A stretch of DNA of 14,718 nt from an uncultured Caulobacteraceae bacterium (GCA_937952995.1 CALFYB010000266.1:1-14718); one strand, 5' to 3'. Shown: positions 1 through 7,858, counted from the stretch's first letter. Translations and numbers: made by a program. The notes: generated from the sequence alone by a model not told the origin.

Positions 1-1
1 A

Positions 2-391
2 CTAACCCAGATCCTAACGGCGCGGCTGGCCAAGGAATGTAAGGATTTCGAGGACAATAAACCGCTCGAAGCGGCCAAGACCCTCGATGAAACCTCGCGT
101 CTTGCCAATATCTACCGGCATGAATCGCAAAGACTGCGTGAAGCGCCTCACGTCTTGGCTGAGACATCCCTGCCCGCACGACAAAACCTGATTACGGCCA
201 CAGAAGCCTTTGATGCCGTCTTGGCCAGACATGGCCGCGCCGTGGAGTCGGCTAAGTTCGTCACCGAGGGTCTGGTGCGGGCCATCGCTGAAGAAGTAGC
301 CTCGTCGCGTCCAACCGGCGCAGGCTATGGGCCTGGAGCTCAGTCGTCCAAGGTCAATGCGACCTCACTGACCCTCAACCGCAGCGCCTAG
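2..391 (+). CDS. FlgN/FlbY-like flagellar protein, C-terminal part (5' end outside window)
   Basis: An open frame runs from the left edge to a TAG at 389-391, giving about 129 residues with no N-terminus. The visible part is a charged, mostly helical stretch (L-T-x-I-L-T-A-R-L near the start, then E/K/R-rich heptad-like sequence), followed by a Pro/Gly/Tyr linker and a short tail ending T-L-N-R-S-A. This architecture, a coiled-coil helical body with a disordered tail, is what I recall of small alphaproteobacterial flagellar proteins of the FlgN/FlbY type, which act in the cytoplasm as export chaperones or assembly factors. The assignment rests on general resemblance only, since no catalytic motif exists to confirm it. 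A TTG at 155 could be read as a start, but the frame is open and equally protein-like upstream, so it is probably internal. The stop overlaps that of the convergent hydrolase gene. Confidence 0.55.
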   Translation, partial: LTQILTARLAKECKDFEDNKPLEAAKTLDETSRLANIYRHESQRLREAPHVLAETSLPARQNLITATEAFDAVLARHGRAVESAKFVTEGLVRAIAEEVASSRPTGAGYGPGAQSSKVNATSLTLNRSA

Positions 392-1458
392 GCCGCGCGG
401 TACCAGAGCACGCCCTGTGCGTCAGGTTCTGCGATCACCAGGCCGCGCCCAATCAGACAGTTCAGGTGCGCTAGGCTTTCGCCTGTGGCCATGCCCAACA
501 CCTCTGGTCCGATCTTGCGGGCAAAGAGTGAGCCAAAGACATCGATGCTGCGCTTAGGCACGGCGAGCGAGGACAAAAGCCGCGTCAAGGCCCGCTCATG
601 GCCGCGGATCAGGTGATCTAAGCGGGCATGAAGGCCACGGAAAGGCTCGTTGTGGGCCGGCAAAACCAAAACATCATCCGGCACGAGGGTCTTAATACGC
701 GCCAGAGAGGTTAGCCAATCGGTTAGCGGATCACCGTCTGGCTCGGTCGGGAACACCGAGACGTTGGACGAGATTTTCGGCAAGACCTGATCGCCGGAAA
801 TAAGCAGCTTCAATTCCTCATTATAGAGGCAGGCATGTTCGGGGGAATGACCCGATCCAACGACCACCCGCCAGCTATAGTCTCCGATCTGAATGTCATC
901 GCCCTCACTCAGGCGACGATAGCTGTCGGGCATAGCGTGCACGCCCTTACCAAAGCCGCCGAAGCGGGCCTTGTAGGTCTCAATAGATTCCTCATCCCAC
1001 CCGGCCGCATTATAGAAACGCACACCGTCGTCGGGAGCCTCGCGTCCCGTATCGGCCGTCAGCATCCGGCAAGAGATATATTCCAACCGACTCATCCAGA
1101 GACGACAGTTGAACTTGCGCGTGATCCATCCGGCCATGCCGATATGGTCCGGATGCATGTGGGTGACAAAGACGCGGGTGACAGGCTTGCCTTCGAGCGG
1201 GCCGGCAAAGATCTTGCGCCAAGCTGCTGCGGTCTCGCGGGTCTGAACCCCCGTATCGACGATGGCCCAGCCTTCGCCGTCGCGAATCGCCCAGAGGTTA
1301 ATGTGGGCAAGGGCGAACGGCAGGCCCATACGGATCCAGATCAGACCCGGCGCGATCTCGAGGGTTTCACCGTCTTCCGGGACCGTCTCGAAGGGATAGA
1401 CCAGAGCCGGGCGGCGCTCAGCGATGTCGGTGGGATCTTCTTGAGTTCCGTCCTGCAC
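388..1458 (-). CDS. MBL-fold metallo-hydrolase with C-terminal winged-helix-like domain
   Basis: A 356-residue protein of the metallo-beta-lactamase superfamily, probably a cytoplasmic dinuclear-metal hydrolase of the glyoxalase II/LACTB2-like branch; the substrate is unknown. The metal-binding motif T-H-M-H-P-D-H covers residues 99-105 (H100, H102, D104, H105). Further ligands are likely H204 in G-S-G-H-S-P-E-H, D223 in S-G-D-Q-V-L-P and H269 in P-A-H-N. Residues from about 285 to 356 follow the fold and resemble the small winged-helix cap of this branch. The start is a GTG at 1458, with an AGGAG nine bases upstream and no better in-frame ATG nearby. There is no signal peptide. The gene runs alone on the minus strand, is divergent from the cysteine-repeat gene, and is convergent with the flagellar-like gene, with a shared CTAG at the two stops. 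Confidence 0.88.
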   Translation of the reverse strand: MQDGTQEDPTDIAERRPALVYPFETVPEDGETLEIAPGLIWIRMGLPFALAHINLWAIRDGEGWAIVDTGVQTRETAAAWRKIFAGPLEGKPVTRVFVTHMHPDHIGMAGWITRKFNCRLWMSRLEYISCRMLTADTGREAPDDGVRFYNAAGWDEESIETYKARFGGFGKGVHAMPDSYRRLSEGDDIQIGDYSWRVVVGSGHSPEHACLYNEELKLLISGDQVLPKISSNVSVFPTEPDGDPLTDWLTSLARIKTLVPDDVLVLPAHNEPFRGLHARLDHLIRGHERALTRLLSSLAVPKRSIDVFGSLFARKIGPEVLGMATGESLAHLNCLIGRGLVIAEPDAQGVLWYRAA

Positions 1459-1592
1459 GTTGAATGTCTCCTGCTACCAAGGGCCTACGCCGATTATGAG
1501 ACCAATTGTCGTGGCAATCCAATGATGCCAATAGAAGTCGCGGTCTAGCTATAAACTGTCTGTTTCATGGTCTTAGTTCGGTCTCAGTTACA

Positions 1593-1634
1593 GTCAAACT
1601 TGACCAGACCCGCGTGAAGGGGCTTATGCTCCAT
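1593..1634 (+). promoter_or_regulatory. Putative promoter with overlapping dyad, upstream of the cysteine-repeat gene
   Basis: A -35-like TTGACC (1600-1605) and a -10-like GCTTAT (1622-1627) are separated by 16 bp, a reasonable fit to alphaproteobacterial housekeeping promoters. The -35 lies inside the dyad GTCAA-AC-TTGAC (1593-1604), a possible operator. Start of transcription would be near 1634, giving a leader of about 50 bases before the ATG. This is a motif-level call only. Confidence 0.35.
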
Positions 1635-1656
1635 CCATCGAAACCATCATAAGCCC
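1620..1656 (+). promoter_or_regulatory. Perfect 9-bp inverted repeat in the promoter/leader of the cysteine-repeat gene
   Basis: GGGCTTATG (1620-1628) is repeated in inverse as CATAAGCCC (1648-1656) around a 19-base spacer. The left arm covers the proposed -10 and the right arm falls in the early leader, so the dyad would suit a repressor operator. It could form a leader hairpin only if transcription starts further upstream. No T-run follows it, so it is not an intrinsic terminator. Confidence 0.4.
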
Positions 1657-1687
1657 GTAAGGGTCAGGATATCCAGGAGACGTACCC

Positions 1688-3037
1688 ATGAGGCCATTTG
1701 GACTGGGGCTCATAGCCGCAATCACCATCGCGATTGCATCGCCCGCTCTCGCCGCCCCGAAAGAGGCTGGTGTACCCGAGGCACAGCGCAAAATCGGGAT
1801 GGCTAAGGCCCCCGAAATCATTGCCAAATCCGGACTGGCCTGCGGCTTGACCGATGCGCGCTTTGTCGGCTCGTCCGATGAAAAGAAGGACGGCGTCAAG
1901 GTAACCACTGCCTTCTTCGAAGTCGCCTGCACTGAAGGCCTTGGCTACATCATCCAAGCCAAGACCGACGGCTCCGTGCCCCTGACCTATGACTGCGTGG
2001 CCACCTCGGCCCCTGCCATTGGCCCCGATGGCAAGCCACAGAAAAACAGCCTCGGCTGCCTGCTGCCAGGTAATGCCAACCCCGTCGCTGGGCTCCAGCC
2101 GTTGGTGGCCAAGACCGGTTCGCACTGCGCCATCGATAAGGCTCGCTATATCGGCCAAAGCCCAACCAGCGCCTATTATGAACTGGCATGTAAGTCTGGC
2201 GCAGGCATGGTGATGCTCGCTGGCCTGCCCGCTACGGCTGATCGCAAGATCACTTCGATGTCGTGCATTTCCTTCGGCCAGTCCGGCAAGAACTGTGAAC
2301 TCACGACCCCCGAACAGAACCTCGAGCCAATCAAGGCGATGATGGCCAAGTCGAACAAGGCCTGCGACATCAGCGGCACTCGCTATGTCCTGTCGACGGT
2401 CGACGGCTCCGAATATTACGAGATCGCCTGTCAGTCGGGCGAAGGCTTCATGCTTCAGGTCAAGGCCGAAGAGTTGGCCAAGACCATCAAGTGTGCGGAA
2501 GCCGCCTTCGTCGGTGGTGGTTGCACCCTAACCGATGCGCGCGAAGCTGAAACACAGCAGGCAGGCCTCTATTCCAGCCTCGCCAAGAAGGCCGGTTTTG
2601 ACTGCGACGTTGCCAAATACGCCGCCTTCGCGGTTCAGGGCAACGACAAGGAAGTTGTCGAAATGGCTTGTAAGAACCGTCCTGACGGTGCGGTTGGCAT
2701 CTTCCCAACCTCTGCAGGCGCTAAGCCACAGATCCTCGACTGCGTGCGTTCGCAACTGGCAGGCTATCGCTGCAGCTTCTCCAAGCAAGAGCTGGTCTAT
2801 CCCAAGCTGACCAACACCTTGAAGGCGCTGGGCAAGTCCTCCTGCACCGTGTCAAACGTGAACCCTATCGGCCGCGCTGATACATCGGAGTTCTTGGAAC
2901 TGGCCTGCTCTGACGGCCTGCCCGGCTGGGTGGTCGAGTACACGGTCGGCGTCGATACGCCCAAGTCCGTGCTCAGCTGCACCCAAGCCAAGGGTATTGG
3001 CGGCGGCTGCAAGCTTCCCGGCAATAAGGTGAAATAG
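1688..3037 (+). CDS. Exported protein with five tandem four-cysteine repeats, function unknown
   Basis: I do not recognise this 449-residue family. The ATG at 1688 follows AGGAGA with a 7-base spacer. Residues 1-22 form a typical Sec signal peptide (M-R-P-F, hydrophobic core, cleavage after A-L-A), so the protein is periplasmic or secreted. The mature part is five repeats of about 80 residues (the first about 95), each with four cysteines: 52/81/103/124, 147/168/193/203, 226/248/269/279, 306/328/352/362 and 386/407/431/441. Each repeat shows C-x-(I/V/L), then E-(I/L/V/M)-A-C, a hydrophobic strand, a D/K/S-C pair site, and a final Gly-rich C about 10 residues later. Twenty cysteines, all within repeats, suggest two disulfides per unit and a bead-like array. 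There is no lipobox, LPXTG motif or C-terminal membrane anchor. It is monocistronic, between its own promoter-like region and a terminator. A structural or binding role is more likely than catalysis, but this is inference. Confidence 0.85.
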   Translation: MRPFGLGLIAAITIAIASPALAAPKEAGVPEAQRKIGMAKAPEIIAKSGLACGLTDARFVGSSDEKKDGVKVTTAFFEVACTEGLGYIIQAKTDGSVPLTYDCVATSAPAIGPDGKPQKNSLGCLLPGNANPVAGLQPLVAKTGSHCAIDKARYIGQSPTSAYYELACKSGAGMVMLAGLPATADRKITSMSCISFGQSGKNCELTTPEQNLEPIKAMMAKSNKACDISGTRYVLSTVDGSEYYEIACQSGEGFMLQVKAEELAKTIKCAEAAFVGGGCTLTDAREAETQQAGLYSSLAKKAGFDCDVAKYAAFAVQGNDKEVVEMACKNRPDGAVGIFPTSAGAKPQILDCVRSQLAGYRCSFSKQELVYPKLTNTLKALGKSSCTVSNVNPIGRADTSEFLELACSDGLPGWVVEYTVGVDTPKSVLSCTQAKGIGGGCKLPGNKVK

Positions 3038-3060
3038 GAACCCTCACAGGTTCTAACGAC

Positions 3061-3094
3061 AAACCCGCCGGGGATCACTCCGGCGGGTTTTTTG
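3061..3094 (+). terminator. Rho-independent terminator of the cysteine-repeat gene
   Basis: An 11-bp GC-rich stem, AAACCCGCCGG (3061-3071) with CCGGCGGGTTT (3080-3090), closes an 8-base loop and runs into six T residues (3088-3093). It lies 24 bases after the stop codon of the repeat gene. On the minus strand the hairpin is followed by only three T residues before the sequence breaks up, so it may also weakly terminate the convergent four-gene operon. Confidence 0.9.
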
Positions 3095-3121
3095 TTGTCT
3101 GCGATAGGAGTTCGGACTTGC

Positions 3122-4663
3122 CTACAGCAGGGCTGCCTCGATGAACTGCGGGCCCTTCTGACCCATGGCGCGGGCCATAGCGGCATCAAAGCTCTCGGCC
3201 GTGTCACAGCGCACAGACGGAAGGCCTAGGCTGCTGGCCAGCCCCATCCAGTCGATGCGCGGCGAACCCAGATCGAGCAGCTTCTTGGCGGCAGGACCGG
3301 GCTTACCAGCGCCCGTACGGGCCAGCTCGATATTGAGGATGCGATAGGCGTGGTTGGCAAACACCACCACCGTCACGTCCAAATTCTCGCGCGCAATCGT
3401 CCAGAGGCCCTGCACTGTGTACATGGCCGCACCGTCCCCGTTCAAAGACAGGACCTTACGATCTGGACAGGCCACCGCCGCACCAATTGCTAAGGGGATG
3501 CCCTGGCCGATGGCACCGCCGGTCAGCATCAGCCACTCATGGGCCCGCGCCTGTGCCGTCTGGGTATAGACCGGCAGGCCCGCCGTCACGGCATCGTCGG
3601 AAATGATCGCTTGGCTTGGCATGTGCCGCGCAATGGAGGTACCGATCGTATAGGCCGTCAATTCCCCGCTCGGGCAATCTTGCGCTACATACTGCGTCAG
3701 GGTGACCTCTTGAGGGGCACCAAGGGCATCGGCCAACAGGTTCAGGGTCTCGATCCCGTCCTGTGCCTTATCCGACAGAGGCTCAAGCGCGCAGCCCTCG
3801 GGCACCAGAACGCTGGGCATGTCCGGATAGGCGAAGAAGGATACCGGCATGGCGGTTTCGACCAGCACCATCAGGTCGCTGCCCGCCAGATCCGTCAGCG
3901 CCATTTCCCCGAAATAGAGCATCTTGTCGGGCGCAAACCGCCCCTCCCCGCGTGCGAGGCGGGCGACAAAGGTGTCGGTAAGAACGCGAATACCCGCAGC
4001 CTTTAACCGCCCAGCGGCCTTGAGGCCCGGCTCGGTACAGGCCGAGCCGCCTATCAGGACGACGGGAGACTTGGCAGCCTTGAGCTTGGAGGCGGCGGCG
4101 GCAATGGCGCTTGGCGCTGGCGTCGAACGCCTTGGGATCTCGACCACAGGGCCCTTGCGGCTGGCCTCTGACCAGGCGCTGTCGGCGGGGAGGATCAGAC
4201 TGGCGCAGCCACCCGGAGGGCCATAGCTGGCTGCGATGGCCTGCGAGGCAAGGTCGCCGACCTGATCAGCGGTCTCAGCGGACCCGATCCAGTTGGAATT
4301 GGCTTTGGCCCAGGCCTTGATGTCGGAATTGAGCGGCGCGTCATACTGACGGTGATAGGTGGCATGGTCGCCAATGACATTGACCACCGGCGTTCCAGCC
4401 TTACGCGCATTGTGAAGATTAGCGCCGCCATTGGCATAGCCCGGTCCGAGGTGAAGCAGGGTCACAGCAGGCTTGCCCGCCATCCGGCCATAGCCATCGG
4501 CCGCACCCGTCGCCACACCTTCAAACAGACAGAGCACCGAGCGCATCCGCGGTTCACGATCCAGCGCCGAGACGAACTGCATCTCGCTGGTTCCCGGATT
4601 GGCGAAACAGGCCTCCAAGCCATTATCCGCCAAGGTTTGAATCAGGACATCAGCGCCATTCAT
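3122..4663 (-). CDS. ThDP-dependent enzyme, acetolactate synthase/benzoylformate decarboxylase-like
   Basis: A 513-residue thiamine-diphosphate enzyme with the usual three-domain order: N-terminal Pyr domain (about 1-165), central domain (about 185-320) and C-terminal PP domain (about 345-513). The Pyr domain carries A-N-P-G-T-S-E-M (21-28) and the cofactor-activating glutamate E48 in C-L-F-E-G. The PP domain has G-G-A-I-G-Q-G (382-388) and the Mg/ThDP motif N-G-D-G at 408-411, closing at N437 in F-A-N-H-A-Y. At about 510 residues it is shorter than the biosynthetic acetolactate synthase IlvB (about 570-600), has no regulatory small subunit beside it, and resembles the annotated 'acetolactate synthase large subunit' paralogues whose substrates are mostly unproven. 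It is last in the operon, 27 bp after a CoA ligase, so a 2-keto acid or 2-hydroxyacyl-CoA substrate is plausible. The ATG at 4663 follows GGAG at 7 bases. Confidence 0.85.
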   Translation of the reverse strand: MNGADVLIQTLADNGLEACFANPGTSEMQFVSALDREPRMRSVLCLFEGVATGAADGYGRMAGKPAVTLLHLGPGYANGGANLHNARKAGTPVVNVIGDHATYHRQYDAPLNSDIKAWAKANSNWIGSAETADQVGDLASQAIAASYGPPGGCASLILPADSAWSEASRKGPVVEIPRRSTPAPSAIAAAASKLKAAKSPVVLIGGSACTEPGLKAAGRLKAAGIRVLTDTFVARLARGEGRFAPDKMLYFGEMALTDLAGSDLMVLVETAMPVSFFAYPDMPSVLVPEGCALEPLSDKAQDGIETLNLLADALGAPQEVTLTQYVAQDCPSGELTAYTIGTSIARHMPSQAIISDDAVTAGLPVYTQTAQARAHEWLMLTGGAIGQGIPLAIGAAVACPDRKVLSLNGDGAAMYTVQGLWTIARENLDVTVVVFANHAYRILNIELARTGAGKPGPAAKKLLDLGSPRIDWMGLASSLGLPSVRCDTAESFDAAMARAMGQKGPQFIEAALL

Positions 4664-4690
4664 CGGAGCTCTCCGTGTCGGAAATTAAAT

Positions 4691-6481
4691 TTAAAAGGTC
4701 AGGACGTCGGCGTCGGGCGCGGCGGCGAACAGGCGCTCAACATCGGCCGCCCGTTGCTGACGCGACAGGGCCTGATTGATATAGCCCTTATCGGTGATTT
4801 CACCGGATAGCGGGTCTGGCGCACCGGACAGGATAATGGCTCGCGCCACCTTACCGCCGCCGCCGCGCGCCTCAGCATTCATGCGCTGAAGCCCTGTTCG
4901 GACCGCCTCGCGAATAGCGTCGGGTCCTGCCAAGCGCGCACAGAACGGGGCATTGAGGAACAGCAGTAGGCCAACGCCCTCCTTGCCCTCGCCGCAGACC
5001 ACCGCATCGGCCACCGCGCCGCCAACCGCCGAAATGGCCGCGATCCGCAAAGAACCCGCCGCCACGAAGGTGCCTGAGGCCAGCTTGAAATTCTCGACCA
5101 AACGGCCATCAAAGACCAAACCCGCCTCGGGATCGGCCTCATCCTGCAATCGGGCCGCATCGCCCAGCCGGTAGAAACCCTCTTCATCGAAGGCCGCGGC
5201 CGATTTTTCCGGATCGTTATAATAGCCGGGAGAAATCTGCGGACCCTTGACCCGAATTTCAAACTTGCTGCCTTCGGGAGCCAGCTTCACCGAAGTTCCC
5301 GGCACCGGCAGGCCGCACATCCCCGTGCGATCATTGAGCCAGTGAATGTTGCAAGCCGTCGGGCCCGTCTCGGTCGAACCATAGCCCGTGGCAAAGGTTA
5401 GGCGTTCTCCGGTCAGGCGCACACTGACGGCCTGAATGCGATCACAGACGCTTTGCGCCAGATTGGCCCCGCCATATTGCAAGACCCGAACCCGGGCAAA
5501 AAAGGTCCTCGCCAAGGCCTCGTCCTGTTCCAAGGCACCGGCCAAAAGCCCCCAGCCCGCCGGAACCATATTGTGATAGGTTGGCGATATCTCTTTGAGA
5601 TTGCGTAAGGTTTCCGAAAAACGTTCGGGCGTCGGCTGGCCAATATCGATATAGAGCGCGCCCCCCCGATGGGTGACCATGTGCAAGATCGCATTGGCCC
5701 CAAGGCTGTGGCTCCAAGGTGCGGCATTGACCACGACCGGCGGCTCTGGATCATCAAAGCAGGCGGTGATCTGGGACGCATTGATGCAGATATTGCGATG
5801 CAGGCCCACCACCGCCTTGGGCTTACCCGTCGAGCCAGAGGTCAAGAGCAGCTTGGCAATATCGCCCGGCTGCGCCGTTGGGGCCATGGGGGCTGAGGTC
5901 AGCAGGTCCGCAAGGCTGTGGTCGCCTGCGCGGCCATTGCGACTGACAATGACGGGCAAGCCCGCAAGGAACGGTGCCTCTAGCGCGCCTGCAAAGGCGG
6001 CGGCGTCATCAACATAGACTGCCACTGGCTTGATCAAATCGACCGCATAGCCCAGCCGTGACAGGTCTGCGCCCGCCAATCCATATTGCGGCGACACCGG
6101 CGCGATGGGCGCGCCCAGGCTCATAGCGGCATAGGACACCAAGGCCTGATCGATAGAATTGCGCGCCAGGATCAGGAGCGGCGTGCCACGGGTCAGACCA
6201 AGACCGGCCAAACCACCGGCCAATGCCTTTACCTCAGCTGCGCCCTGCCCATAGGTCCGCTGGCTCCAGCCATCGCCATCGCGCTCTGCGAGCCATAGGC
6301 GGTCGGGATAGGTCGCTGCACCGTGGTTCAGGACCTCGGTCATGGTCAGGAAGTCTTGCCGAAACGGTGTCGGGTTGTGCAGGATCATCGATCCATCAGG
6401 ACCGCGCTCGACGACCAGTTGGCGCGGGGCATAGCGCGCGTCGCGGAACGGTGCCGTCTTTACATTGCCCTGTCCGTCCAT
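4691..6481 (-). CDS. Acyl-CoA synthetase (AMP-forming), feruloyl-CoA synthase-like
   Basis: A 596-residue adenylate-forming CoA ligase: carboxylic acid + ATP + CoA to acyl-CoA, AMP and PPi, in the cytoplasm. The N-terminal P-loop L-T-S-G-S-T-G-K-P-K is at 213-222, the A5 motif Y-G-S-T-E-T at 367-372, the ribose-binding aspartate D441 in Y-R-L-G-D, the hinge region F-D-G-R (457-460) with K466, and the catalytic lysine K565 in T-D-K-G-Y-I-N. The N-terminal phrase L-A-E-R-D-G-D-G-W, the L-Y-I-D-I-G-Q-P-T-P block and the T-D-K-G-x-I-N-Q ending recall feruloyl-CoA synthases, so an aromatic or hydroxycinnamic acid is the best guess. No enoyl-CoA hydratase/aldolase or vanillin dehydrogenase lies beside it, so ferulate catabolism itself is not shown. 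The start at 6481 has only a weak GGGGCGAG upstream. Gaps to its operon neighbours are 27 bp on both sides. Confidence 0.85.
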   Translation of the reverse strand: MDGQGNVKTAPFRDARYAPRQLVVERGPDGSMILHNPTPFRQDFLTMTEVLNHGAATYPDRLWLAERDGDGWSQRTYGQGAAEVKALAGGLAGLGLTRGTPLLILARNSIDQALVSYAAMSLGAPIAPVSPQYGLAGADLSRLGYAVDLIKPVAVYVDDAAAFAGALEAPFLAGLPVIVSRNGRAGDHSLADLLTSAPMAPTAQPGDIAKLLLTSGSTGKPKAVVGLHRNICINASQITACFDDPEPPVVVNAAPWSHSLGANAILHMVTHRGGALYIDIGQPTPERFSETLRNLKEISPTYHNMVPAGWGLLAGALEQDEALARTFFARVRVLQYGGANLAQSVCDRIQAVSVRLTGERLTFATGYGSTETGPTACNIHWLNDRTGMCGLPVPGTSVKLAPEGSKFEIRVKGPQISPGYYNDPEKSAAAFDEEGFYRLGDAARLQDEADPEAGLVFDGRLVENFKLASGTFVAAGSLRIAAISAVGGAVADAVVCGEGKEGVGLLLFLNAPFCARLAGPDAIREAVRTGLQRMNAEARGGGGKVARAIILSGAPDPLSGEITDKGYINQALSRQQRAADVERLFAAAPDADVLTF

Positions 6482-6508
6482 CGCTCGCCCCGTCCCTTTT
6501 GCGCAGCC

Positions 6509-7846
6509 CTAGGCTGGGCTGAGTGTTTCGTGGAACCTTACGGGTTTGCCCTGCCCTTCGGCTACCACTTCGTCATCGCGCATGACGATCTGGCCACGAA
6601 TAATGGTCGCCATCGGCCAAGCGGTGGCTTCAAAGCCATCGAACGGGGTCCAGCCAGAGCGGGTGGCCATCTGTTCATGAGTGATGGTCCGGCGCGCTTT
6701 CATATCGACGATGGTCAGGTCGGCATCAAAGCCCTCGGCCACGCGGCCCTTGTCAGCCAAGCCAAAGACCCGCTGCACACCGTGGCTGGTCAGGTCGACA
6801 AAGCGCTCCAGCGTCAGGCGCCCTGAATTGACGTGGGTGAGCATGACCGGAACCAGGGTCTGAACGCCCGGCATACCTGACGGCGAGGCGGGATAGGGCC
6901 GCGCCTTTTCCTCGCGCGTATGGGGCGCGTGGTCTGAGCCCATGACATCGGCCACACCCATCGTGATACCGCGCCACAGACCGGGCTGATGCGAGGCATC
7001 GCGGATCGGCGGGTTCATCTGGGCAAAGCCCTGCAGCCGCTCATAGGCCTCTGGCCCGGTCAGGGTCAGGTGCTGCGGCGTCAATTCCACGCTGGCCACA
7101 TCCTTGTGTCGGGCGAGATAGTCGATCTCTTGCGCGGTCGTCACATGCAGGACGTGGATGCGCTTGCCCAAACGCTTGGCGATGGACACCAGACGCTCGG
7201 TTGACTGGATCGCCGATTGGGCGTCACGAACCTCTGGGTGACTGGTCCAGTCCCCCGTCCGGGCCAAGCTACGGCGCTCGGCCAATCGATATTCATCTTC
7301 CGAATGGAAGGCCGCGCGGCGCGAGATATTGCGCAAGACTGCCTCAACTCCAGCATCATCCGCGACCAGAAGCGATCCGGTCGAAGCGCCCATAAACACC
7401 TTAATGCCGCAGCAGCCGGGAAGCCGCTCCATCTCGCCGAGATAGCGGGTGTTCTCGTGGGTTCCGCCGACATAGAAGGCATGGTCAGAGTGCATCCGCC
7501 CCTTGGCGCGGCTCAGCTTGTCCAGCAGGGCGTCCGGGTCGGTGGTGGTCGGCTCGGTATTGGGCATCTCGAAAACCGTGGTGACACCGCCGAGAACCGC
7601 GCCGCGTGAGCCAGTTTCCAAATCCTCTTTCCACTCTAGACCCGGCTCGCGAAAGTGAACCTGACTGTCAATCACACCGGGAAGGACGGTTAGGCCGCGC
7701 GCGTCAAAGATCTCGCCCGCGCTGGCTTGGCCCAAATCCCCAATGGCAACAATCTTGCCACCACGAATGCCGATATCGGCAAGGCCTTGACCCGCATGAC
7801 TGACTAAGGTGCCGCCGCGAACGATCAGGTCGAAGGTCTGGGTCAT
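6509..7846 (-). CDS. pyrC: Dihydroorotase-type amidohydrolase (class I)
   Basis: A 445-residue cyclic amidohydrolase, most similar to class I dihydroorotases, which interconvert N-carbamoyl-aspartate and dihydroorotate in pyrimidine synthesis. Expected features are D60-S-Q-V-H64-F-R-E-P-G (first metal motif), the carboxylatable K149 in G-I-K-V-F-M-G, H181 in F-H-S-E-D-E, H231/H234 in H-V-L-H-V-T and D305 in G-S-D-H-A-P-H-T. Odd point: the first histidine of the usual H-x-H pair is glutamine (Q62). The same Q-V-H form occurs, as I recall, in a subset of annotated dihydroorotases, so it need not mean loss of activity. No pyrB lies beside it, which leaves open a paralogue or a related hydantoinase/allantoinase role; the gene symbol is therefore tentative. 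The ATG at 7846 follows CAGGAG at 6-7 bases. The gene starts 12 bp after the GT9 stop and is probably translated from the same mRNA. Confidence 0.85.
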   Translation of the reverse strand: MTQTFDLIVRGGTLVSHAGQGLADIGIRGGKIVAIGDLGQASAGEIFDARGLTVLPGVIDSQVHFREPGLEWKEDLETGSRGAVLGGVTTVFEMPNTEPTTTDPDALLDKLSRAKGRMHSDHAFYVGGTHENTRYLGEMERLPGCCGIKVFMGASTGSLLVADDAGVEAVLRNISRRAAFHSEDEYRLAERRSLARTGDWTSHPEVRDAQSAIQSTERLVSIAKRLGKRIHVLHVTTAQEIDYLARHKDVASVELTPQHLTLTGPEAYERLQGFAQMNPPIRDASHQPGLWRGITMGVADVMGSDHAPHTREEKARPYPASPSGMPGVQTLVPVMLTHVNSGRLTLERFVDLTSHGVQRVFGLADKGRVAEGFDADLTIVDMKARRTITHEQMATRSGWTPFDGFEATAWPMATIIRGQIVMRDDEVVAEGQGKPVRFHETLSPA

Positions 7847-7858
7847 TGGTGGCTCCTG

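Noticed and set aside
835..1548. A 237-codon open frame on the plus strand across the MBL-fold gene
   Set aside because: The opposite strand encodes a complete metallo-hydrolase with all metal ligands; this frame shows no domain features.
3122..4663. Calling the ThDP enzyme biosynthetic acetolactate synthase (ilvB)
   Set aside because: It is too short, lacks an adjacent regulatory small subunit gene, and carries an N-P-G-T-S-E-M motif more like the benzoylformate decarboxylase-type paralogues.
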